Positions 57,984 to 64,000 of a stretch of DNA of 64,000 nucleotides are shown piece by piece. The stretch spans positions 7,378,001-7,442,000 of the forward strand of contig NZ_CP109442.1 in NCBI RefSeq assembly GCF_036227205.1, in the 5' to 3' direction. The translations under genes were made by a program, and so were the position numbers. Source of the stretch: Amycolatopsis sp. NBC_01480 (GTDB lineage Bacteria; Actinomycetota; Actinomycetes; Mycobacteriales; Pseudonocardiaceae). The stretch's first letter is position 1. Every line of letters starts with the position of its first letter. The notes beneath the pieces were generated by a model. It did no database searches. It saw nothing but the letters and a program-made list of their open reading frames with translations, and was not told the origin of the DNA.

Positions 57984-59138
57984 TCAGCCTCGGGCCGAGG
58001 CCAGCGCGGCCGGGTTGCCGGCCGGCGGCATCAGCTTCGGGTACTCCTTCTGGAAGTTCGCGATCATCGTGGCGGACGGGACGATCCGGTTCGGGTTGCC
58101 CTGGCTCGTCGCCTGCTTCTCGCCCCACGCGCCCGCGGCCTTGCGCTGGTCGGGGGTGCCATGGCTGTGGAAGCAGTCACCGATGGAGGCGTCGAGGTAG
58201 GTGACCTCCTGCTGGGCGCGGGCGTCCCAGGCGTCGCCCTTGGCGTGGGCGACGAAGTAGCCGCCGTACGCGTCCGGGCCCATCTCGGACGACTCGTTGC
58301 GCGGGTAGTTGTCGTGCGCGAAGTCGACCTGGTGGCCGTATTCGTGGCCGACCACGGACTCGACCGAGACGTCGTCGAAGCCGAGGGTGTTGACCACGTC
58401 GAGCAGGCCGTCACCGAGCGCCACGCGCTTGCCGCCGAGGCTTTCGGCCGGGGCGGAGAACGCGTTCAGGGTGAGCAGCGGGTTGCGGCCGCCCTGCAGT
58501 GCCGGGACTTCGTAGAGCACCTTGGTGGCGAGCGCGGCGGCGGCCTGCACCCGCGCCGGCGCGAGGCCGAGGCTGAAGGTCTGGGCCATCTTCGCCTGGC
58601 TGCCCAGGTCGGTGCCCTTCCAGGCGACCAGCTGGACGTTCCAGCTCTCGATGTCCCAGAACCCGCGCAGCTTGTTGATCGTCGCGGTGGCGCGCGGGGT
58701 GTACTGGCCGTCGGTGCCGAAGACCTGCGGCGTCTTGTCGTTCGCGACGCCCTGGGTGTACAGCGAGCTGAGCCCGGAAAGCACGCCCATGGCCTCGTTC
58801 TCGAGCGGGGTCAGCTTCGCCGCGAGATTGTTCGCGTACGTCAGCAGCGCGCCCTCGGTGCAGCCCGGGATCGGCCCCTGCGCGGCGCGGCTCTGGCGGC
58901 CGACCTGCGGGATCGGCGACTCGATCAGCGGGTCGACGTTCTTCAGCGCGCTCGCGGGCAGCCCGGAGTACAGGTCGTTGACGTCCTGGGTCAGCTGCGC
59001 GATGTCCTGCTCGACGGTCGAGGGCGTGTCCGCGGACGCCGGCACGGCCAGCGCCAGCCCGAGCGCCGCGACCGTGCCCGCCGCCGCGAGCGTTCTGCCG
59101 AGGAATCTGGTCCGGTTGTGCAAGGTGGTTCCCCTCAT
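57984..59138 (-). CDS. Secreted neutral zinc metallopeptidase
   Basis: A protein of 384 residues with a Sec signal peptide (RTLAAAGTVAALGLALAVPASA). The zinc site is VVGHEYGHQVDF, with His265, Glu266 and His269, and the third ligand is probably Glu285 in SEMGPDAYGGY. The pattern after the HExxH is like YpfJ-type neutral zinc metallopeptidases. A long helical N-terminal region (residues 35-250) may be a prodomain or substrate-binding part. DCFHSHGTPDQRKAA follows near the end. The target is unknown. It is flanked by glycosidases, so a joint attack on glycoprotein or wall material is possible. Confidence 0.83.
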   Translation of the reverse strand: MRGTTLHNRTRFLGRTLAAAGTVAALGLALAVPASADTPSTVEQDIAQLTQDVNDLYSGLPASALKNVDPLIESPIPQVGRQSRAAQGPIPGCTEGALLTYANNLAAKLTPLENEAMGVLSGLSSLYTQGVANDKTPQVFGTDGQYTPRATATINKLRGFWDIESWNVQLVAWKGTDLGSQAKMAQTFSLGLAPARVQAAAALATKVLYEVPALQGGRNPLLTLNAFSAPAESLGGKRVALGDGLLDVVNTLGFDDVSVESVVGHEYGHQVDFAHDNYPRNESSEMGPDAYGGYFVAHAKGDAWDARAQQEVTYLDASIGDCFHSHGTPDQRKAAGAWGEKQATSQGNPNRIVPSATMIANFQKEYPKLMPPAGNPAALASARG

Positions 59139-59551
59139 TCCGAGTCCGGTTCAAGATCACGAAGAACCGCCACATTAGGGCGGCGCCCGGGCCGGAAACC
59201 GGGGCCGGGACAAGAACCCCGGGATGGCTCACGTCTTTCGGAGGGTTCTCACCGTGCGGGCATCGGCCGAAAGTACTAGGTGCGCGGTGAATCGGGTCTG
59301 ACGTGCGCGTCCAGCTTTTTTCGCGACGCCCGGCAAGCCGCGCGGACCACCCCGGCCGTCGAGGTCATCGACGGTGCCGACACTGCGTGGATCCACGCCC
59401 CGGCGCCGCGCTACCGTCCGTGCCCGCTGGTGCTGCGCCTGGTCCGCCGGCCCGACGGCGACGTCCCGTCGTCTGTCCAAAGCGGACCGGACCACCGCCG
59501 TCAAGGCCTCCTTACCCGCGCTGGACGCCGGTAAGGAGGCCTTGGCGGACT
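59139..59551. other. Intergenic region with terminator-like repeat
   Basis: This 413-bp stretch between two reverse-strand genes has no supported gene; open frames read as Arg/Pro-rich. A TACTAG at 59273-59278, 7 bp before GTG, resembles a leaderless start but its frame ends after four codons. The right end holds a strong hairpin described separately. Confidence 0.45.
59502..59544. terminator. 15-bp-stem hairpin after the beta-helix gene
   Basis: CAAGGCCTCCTTACC and GGTAAGGAGGCCTTG pair perfectly around a 13-base loop, 8 bp beyond the stop of the beta-helix gene. From memory, AAGGCCTCCTTAC-type hairpins recur between genes in Amycolatopsis, so this may be a dispersed palindromic element used as a terminator. 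Confidence 0.7.
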
Positions 59552-62179
59552 TCAGGCCGTCGTTGTCGTGACCGACACCGGTGCACCCACGCCGACCCCG
59601 GTCACTGCCGCGATGGTGAAGGTGTAGCTGGTACCGGACTTGAGTCCGGCGACCACGCGGGTCATGCCCTTCGCGGTCGGCTGGCCCACCAACGCGTCGC
59701 GGCCGGTGACCGGGATCGTGCGGCCGTCGGAGACCGTGATCTGGTAGCCGATCACCGGGGTGTCGCCCGTGGCCGTGGGCGGGGTCCAGTGCAGGCTCAC
59801 GGCATCAGCGGTCGGGAGGGCCTTCGCGCCGGTCGGGGCGTCGGCGGTGCGGGTGCCCGGCGAACCCACGGTCACCGCGGCCGACGGCAGTGACGACAGG
59901 CCCGTGCCCAGCGCGCTGCGGGCGGCCACTGTCACGGTGTACGCCGTGCCGTCGGTCAGCCCGGGCACCTCCGCGTAGCCGGTCCGCTGGAACTGCGCGG
60001 CCGGGATGGTGGCGGTGACCTGGTGCCCGCCGCCGGTCGCGGTGAGCACGTACTCCGTCAGCGGGGAGCCGTTCTCCGCGACTGTCGGATTCCAAGTGGC
60101 GTAAAGCTTTCCGGCCACGGCGAAGGTGCCCACGCGCGAGGGAGCCTCGGGCGCCGACCGGCCGTCGACCGGGCGGTGCAGCACCCAGAGGTACCCCGGT
60201 TCGACGCCGGCCGCGGCGACGATCGCCGACGGCGCCGCGGACGGGCTGGTCAGCAGGTGGTTGCCGGTGGTCACCACGCCCTTGTTGTTGCCGTCGCGAT
60301 CACCCTGCTCCCAGTAGTTGCCCTGGATCAGGGTGGGGTCGTTGTTGCCGAGGCCGTCGCGGTAGTCCACGTGCGTGCTGGCGACATTGGCGTACGCGGC
60401 GTGGTAAAGCACGTTGCCGGACACCGTTTCGTAGGTGTTGCCGTTGTCGGTGTACACGGACTTGCCCAGGCCCCACTGGTCGTGGATCACGTTGCCGGTG
60501 ACCTTCTCGCCGTCGGCGAGCGAGGTGCCGGTGATGCCCTGGGTGTAGATGCCGCCGCCGTCGTCCAGCGACAGCATGTAGTCGTGGATCAGGTTGTCCG
60601 AGACCACGTTGTCGTGCGAGATGTTGGGCGTCGCCGGCTTCTTGATCTTGTCCGGCCAGCCGCCCCAGCCGACCGAGATCCCGGAGTAGGCCACGTGGTC
60701 GATCTCGTTGTGGGAGATGGTGTCGTGCTGGCTGTAGCCGTTCACGATCGGCACGCCGCCGTGGAACTCGCGCGGCAGCCCGTAGAGGTGGTTGTCCACG
60801 ACCTGCACGCCGCTGGTCACGTCGCCGCCGTCGGGCTGCTCTACCCCGCCGACCTCGACGCCGTTGCCGGAGATGTCGGTGAACACGTCACCGGCCACCG
60901 TGGTGTCCTTGGCGCCGTCACCGAGTTCGAGGCCCGCGGCCCCGAGGTGGGTGAACACGTCGCCGCTGAACTCGAGCCGCTGGCCGTGGGCGATGGAAAC
61001 GTTGCCCGGCTCCTTCGTCCAGTCGGCGTACGGGCAGGTCCCGCCGGCCACGAACTGGCACAGGCCCTGGGTGGCGTAACCCTTCGGGCCGGTGATCGTG
61101 TAGCCGGCCTGGATCTCGGAGAAGCCCTCGGGTGACGACGGCGTCAGCCAGGTGGCGTAGGAGAACTGGATGCCGCGGAAGGCGACGTCGTGGATCGGCG
61201 CGGCGGCGGTGCCCTGGCCGTCGACGAGCTTCTCCAGCGCGGGCATCTCGACGTCAGCGTGGCGAAGGTCTTCGCCCGGGCGCGGCTGGTAGTAGACCGT
61301 GTGGGCGCCGCGGTCGAGGTACCACTCGCCGGGGGAGTCGAGGAGCTCGAACGCGTTGTCCACATAGGACGGCTGACGGCCGTTGGTCAGGTCGCCGGGG
61401 CCGACCATGTTCACCGTGCGCCCGGGGATGTCCGGGAAGACGACCCGCCGGGTGGAGTTGTCCCAGCACGGCTGCGCCATCGTCACCGTGGTCCCGGAGA
61501 CCGAGCCGATCGGGCAGCGCGGCTCGGTCCACTGGCCCAGCCCGGCCCGCTCCACGTTCCACAGTGCTTCACCGGCGGTGTAGACCATTTCGATGTCGCC
61601 CGGGTTCCGCCAGTGGGCGAGCGTGTCGGCGGACGCCGTGTAGCCGGTCGAGGTGGCCTTGAGCGAGACCGGAAGCGGGCCTTGGGCGCGCTGTTCCCGC
61701 ACGCCGTTGACGTACAGCTGCCGGGTGTTGTCCAAACCGGCCGGTGCGGGGGCCGAGTAGAGGCCGGGGCGGCCCGGGACCGGGCGCCATCCGGTGACCT
61801 GGCGGCCGCCGCTGAGCACGGTCTGGCCCGAGCCCTGCCAGATGATCCGATGCCCGTTCGCGCCGGAGTCGCGCGCGTCGAGCGTCAGGGGCTTGGTGAG
61901 GCGGAAAACGCCGGGGGCCAGGTGCACGGTGAGGTCGGTGGTCAACCGGGGGGCGCGTTGGCGGACCAGCTCCTGCGCCCGTTCGACGGTGCGGACCGGC
62001 CGCGCCTGCGTGCCCGGCGCGCTGTCGGAACCGTGCGGCGTCACGTAGACGTCCTGGCGGGATCCGCCTTGCTGGTACGCGGCGGCGCTGCCGGTCCCCA
62101 GCAACGCCGTCGCCAGGAACACCGCGCCGCCGAGCGCGAGGGCTCGCCGGTGTCCGGTCCGTCTGGATGGTGTGGGCAT
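59552..62179 (-). CDS. Secreted right-handed beta-helix protein with two fibronectin type III domains
   Basis: A protein of 875 residues from ATG 62179, set by GGAGGT 5 bases upstream. A signal peptide ends GSAAA. DVYVTPHGSDSAPGTQARP begins a pectate-lyase-like beta-helix of about 600 residues (repeats such as NVVSDNLIHDYML, GNVIHDQWGLG, GNVLYHAAYAN), with DDGGGIYTQG in one turn. Two FN3 domains make the C-terminal 200 residues (ATWNPTVAENGSPLTEYVL and LHWTPPTATGDTPVIGYQI). It probably cleaves or binds a polysaccharide outside the cell, in partnership with the divergent GH27 enzyme. Confidence 0.88.
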   Translation of the reverse strand: MPTPSRRTGHRRALALGGAVFLATALLGTGSAAAYQQGGSRQDVYVTPHGSDSAPGTQARPVRTVERAQELVRQRAPRLTTDLTVHLAPGVFRLTKPLTLDARDSGANGHRIIWQGSGQTVLSGGRQVTGWRPVPGRPGLYSAPAPAGLDNTRQLYVNGVREQRAQGPLPVSLKATSTGYTASADTLAHWRNPGDIEMVYTAGEALWNVERAGLGQWTEPRCPIGSVSGTTVTMAQPCWDNSTRRVVFPDIPGRTVNMVGPGDLTNGRQPSYVDNAFELLDSPGEWYLDRGAHTVYYQPRPGEDLRHADVEMPALEKLVDGQGTAAAPIHDVAFRGIQFSYATWLTPSSPEGFSEIQAGYTITGPKGYATQGLCQFVAGGTCPYADWTKEPGNVSIAHGQRLEFSGDVFTHLGAAGLELGDGAKDTTVAGDVFTDISGNGVEVGGVEQPDGGDVTSGVQVVDNHLYGLPREFHGGVPIVNGYSQHDTISHNEIDHVAYSGISVGWGGWPDKIKKPATPNISHDNVVSDNLIHDYMLSLDDGGGIYTQGITGTSLADGEKVTGNVIHDQWGLGKSVYTDNGNTYETVSGNVLYHAAYANVASTHVDYRDGLGNNDPTLIQGNYWEQGDRDGNNKGVVTTGNHLLTSPSAAPSAIVAAAGVEPGYLWVLHRPVDGRSAPEAPSRVGTFAVAGKLYATWNPTVAENGSPLTEYVLTATGGGHQVTATIPAAQFQRTGYAEVPGLTDGTAYTVTVAARSALGTGLSSLPSAAVTVGSPGTRTADAPTGAKALPTADAVSLHWTPPTATGDTPVIGYQITVSDGRTIPVTGRDALVGQPTAKGMTRVVAGLKSGTSYTFTIAAVTGVGVGAPVSVTTTTA

Positions 62180-62273
62180 ACCGACCTCCGTGTGATCCCC
62201 AGTGATCGCCGGTCGACTCCGCGCGAGCCGGGCAGGGGTAAACATAGGATCTATTGCCGGAGTTGTCGATAGC

Positions 62274-62313
62274 AAGGAAGGATTCCTTACTTAGTTGTTC
62301 AGCGGGCTGAACA
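62274..62313. promoter_or_regulatory. Two palindromes between beta-helix and GH27 genes
   Basis: AAGGAA-GGA-TTCCTT (62274-62288) and TGTTCAGC-GG-GCTGAACA (62296-62313) are perfect inverted repeats, 7 bp apart, near the middle of the divergent region. They probably bind one or two sugar-responsive regulators that are not encoded in the window. Confidence 0.6.
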
Positions 62314-62510
62314 GGGGATATTCGTCCCGGCAACCGGGAATTCGGTGGTCGCATCGGTTAAGTAGCCCTGTCGTCTGCGTGGATTCCTTGTCTGGTCGGA
62401 GTATTCATCCGATGACTCGTTGACGGCCGGTGAGCCGCGAGCGTACAAAGGCAACGGTTTCCACCGGTGCGGCAGTGGGGCCGCCCGGGGTGGTGAGAGG
62501 GCGGTCCGGC

Positions 62511-63845
62511 ATGACCAGAGCACGCGGGAAGAGATACCTGGGAGCCGCGTTCACGGCATTGGCGGCGTTGGCCGCCGCGGTGCCGGCGACAGCGGCGGCG
62601 GCGCCATCGCCGGAGGGCCATTCGGTGGTGGCCGCGACGCCCCCGATGGGGTGGAGCAGCTGGAGTTCCTTGCGCGGCAACATCAACGAGCAGGTGATCG
62701 AGGCGCAGGCGAAGGCGATGCACGACTCGCTGGCCCGCTACGGCTACCGTTACCTCAACATCGACGCGGGCTGGTCGGACCACGTCGACGCCTATGGCCG
62801 TAACGCGGAGAACGCCACCAAGTTCCCGCACGGCATCGCGGCAGTGGCCCGATACGTGCACGGGCTCGGCCTCAAGTTCGGCATCTACCTGGTGCCGGGC
62901 ATCCCGGCAGCGGCCGTCAAGGCCAACTCGGCGATCAAGGGAACTCCTTACCACGTCAGCGATATCCTCGTCCCGGGCGCGAAGGGCAACACCGCGGACG
63001 ACGGCTCCGCGCTGATCGACTTCGCCAAGCCCGGCGCGGACGCGTACGTGCGCTCGCAGGCCGAGCTGCTCGCGTCGTGGGGCGTCGACTACATCAAGAT
63101 GGACTTCGTCGGCCCCGGCGGCGGCCGCGTCCCGGCCGACAATCGCGGCGACATCCAGCACTGGCAGGCGGCACTGCGCGCGACCGGGCGGCCGATCCAC
63201 CTGGAGCTGTCCAACTCGCTGAGCTTCCCGGACGCCGACACCTGGCAGCGGTACAGCAACGGCTGGCGGATCGAGGGCGACATCGAGTGTTACAGCCACT
63301 GCGTCGGCCTCACCAACTGGGACGTGCGGGTGAAGCAGCGGTTCGCCGACGTGCCGAAGTGGATTCCGTTCGCCGGCCCCGGCCACTGGAACGACCTCGA
63401 TTCGATCGAGGTCGGCAACGGCGACGCCGACGGTATTTCCCCGGATGAGCGTCAGAGCATGATCACGCTGTGGGCCGCCTCGGCAGCACCGCTCCTGCTT
63501 GGCACCGACCTGACCAAGCTCGAGCCAGCGGACCTGGCGCTGCTGACCAACCGCGAGGTGCTGGCGGTGGACCAGGCGGGCCGCCCCGCCCACCCCCTGT
63601 CCCAGGCGACGCCACAGCAGGTCTGGGTGAGCAAGGACGCCCACGGCGGCTACACCGTCGCGCTGTTCAACCTCGGCGCGGCTCCTGCGACGGTCACGGC
63701 GAACTTCGGCGACCTGGGGTTCCACGGGGCGGCGGCGGTGCGGGATTTGTGGAGTCATCGTGATCTCGGGGTTGTGCGCACTGCGTTCAGTGCCTCGCTG
63801 GCCCCGCATGCTTCGCGGCTCTTGCACATCCAGCCACGGGGCTGA
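62511..63845 (+). CDS. Secreted alpha-galactosidase, GH27
   Basis: A protein of 444 residues from ATG 62511. A signal peptide (RYLGAAFTALAALAAAVPATA) precedes the barrel, which starts TPPMGWSSWSS. The nucleophile is Asp198 in YIKMDFVG and the acid/base is Asp257 in RIEGDIECY. GHWNDLDSIEVGNG and LWAASAAPLLLGTDL are further GH27 features. It releases terminal alpha-galactose, for example from galactomannan or raffinose-type sugars; some homologues act on other alpha- or beta-L-arabinopyranose. An in-frame start at 62430 would add an Arg-rich leader and is less likely. Confidence 0.93.
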   Translation: MTRARGKRYLGAAFTALAALAAAVPATAAAAPSPEGHSVVAATPPMGWSSWSSLRGNINEQVIEAQAKAMHDSLARYGYRYLNIDAGWSDHVDAYGRNAENATKFPHGIAAVARYVHGLGLKFGIYLVPGIPAAAVKANSAIKGTPYHVSDILVPGAKGNTADDGSALIDFAKPGADAYVRSQAELLASWGVDYIKMDFVGPGGGRVPADNRGDIQHWQAALRATGRPIHLELSNSLSFPDADTWQRYSNGWRIEGDIECYSHCVGLTNWDVRVKQRFADVPKWIPFAGPGHWNDLDSIEVGNGDADGISPDERQSMITLWAASAAPLLLGTDLTKLEPADLALLTNREVLAVDQAGRPAHPLSQATPQQVWVSKDAHGGYTVALFNLGAAPATVTANFGDLGFHGAAAVRDLWSHRDLGVVRTAFSASLAPHASRLLHIQPRG

Positions 63846-63850
63846 CGTGA

Positions 63851-63881
63851 CATCGGGCCGTCCGAAGTGGACGGCCCGATG
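63851..63881. terminator. Bidirectional terminator hairpin
   Basis: CATCGGGCCGTCC and GGACGGCCCGATG pair perfectly over 13 bp with a 5-base loop, between the convergent GH27 and sugar dehydrogenase genes. Confidence 0.8.
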
Positions 63882-63909
63882 CACGGCCTGGCCGGGGCGA
63901 ACCGAACGA

Positions 63910-64000
63910 TCAGCCGCCGGTCAGTGCGATCCGCAGGATCTTGTTGTCCAGCTTGCCGGGTGTCCCGCTCTTGTCCCCGTTGGTGGTGGTCAGCCAGAGA
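63910..64000 (-). CDS. PQQ-type glucose/sorbosone dehydrogenase, C-terminal end (cut by window edge)
   Basis: The reverse strand reads LWLTTTNGDKSG, then TPGKLDNKILRIALTGG and a TGA (complement at 63910-63912). This is the usual C-terminus of soluble PQQ-dependent sugar dehydrogenases of the Gdh/Asd type (W-TTSN-DG, then DD-ILRI). Only 29 codons are visible, so cofactor ligands cannot be checked. It converges with the alpha-galactosidase gene and fits the glycan-using character of this end of the window. Confidence 0.7.
   Translation of the reverse strand, partial: LWLTTTNGDKSGTPGKLDNKILRIALTGG

Overview
The window is high-GC, densely packed chromosomal DNA with frequent GTG starts, TAT signals, leaderless starts and an lsr2 gene. 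This points to a mycelial actinomycete of the Pseudonocardiaceae type, most like Amycolatopsis; that assignment is inferred from gene content and codon use only. I see no rRNA, tRNA, transposase, prophage or CRISPR array. Most genes are accessory: catabolism, secretion and stress, plus many one-component regulators each next to its target.

Layout. 0-3.3 kb: the 5' end of a DUF222/HNH gene behind a perfect actinobacterial SOS box, a DUF2891 protein, an acetyltransferase and a membrane protein. 3.3-11 kb: a sugar-uptake and hydrolysis operon (LacI repressor; two ABC permeases; lipoprotein binding protein; GH51 arabinofuranosidase; GH35 beta-galactosidase) with twin LacI operators between repressor and operon. 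11-18.7 kb: mostly single genes, including an ECF41 sigma factor with its SDR partner and a matching promoter, a 54-bp tandem repeat, a monooxygenase/methyltransferase pair divided by a 21-bp palindrome, and a secreted trypsin-like protease. 18.7-23.7 kb: a TAT-exported metallophosphatase, an amidase and two membrane proteins. 23.8-32 kb: a polyhydroxyalkanoate operon (acyl-CoA dehydrogenase, phaC, phaZ, acyl-CoA ligase, NTF2-like protein) facing a large ATP-dependent LuxR regulator.

32-43 kb: regulator/enzyme pairs (GntR, HxlR, MerR and TetR with oxidoreductases, a P1-family autoprocessing aminopeptidase and an amino-acid permease). Two regulatory remnants lie here: a MerR gene cut down to its DNA-binding tip that still has a textbook MerR promoter, and a HEAT-like fragment. 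43-53.4 kb: lsr2, a dienelactone hydrolase, a secreted papain-like protease with a membrane-anchored partner and a convergent HTH regulator, a type VII-secretion-associated pair (EspC-like and YbaB-like), a frameshifted aromatic monooxygenase and, divergent from it, an unusual TetR-MarR fusion regulator. 53.5-64 kb: an orphan acyl-CoA ligase and a second glycan locus of exported enzymes (GH2, zinc metallopeptidase, beta-helix/FN3 protein, GH27 alpha-galactosidase), ending in the 3' end of a PQQ-type sugar dehydrogenase.

How it fits together. The two glycan loci would release arabinose, galactose and amino-sugar or mannose residues from plant or microbial polysaccharides. The PHA operon would store and remobilise acyl-CoA carbon. 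The rest is mainly detoxification or catabolic enzymes, each under a local repressor whose likely operator can often be read directly. The most unusual items are the TetR-MarR fusion, whose linker looks like a fossil operator, the MerR promoter left beside a truncated regulator, and the protease/anchor pair.
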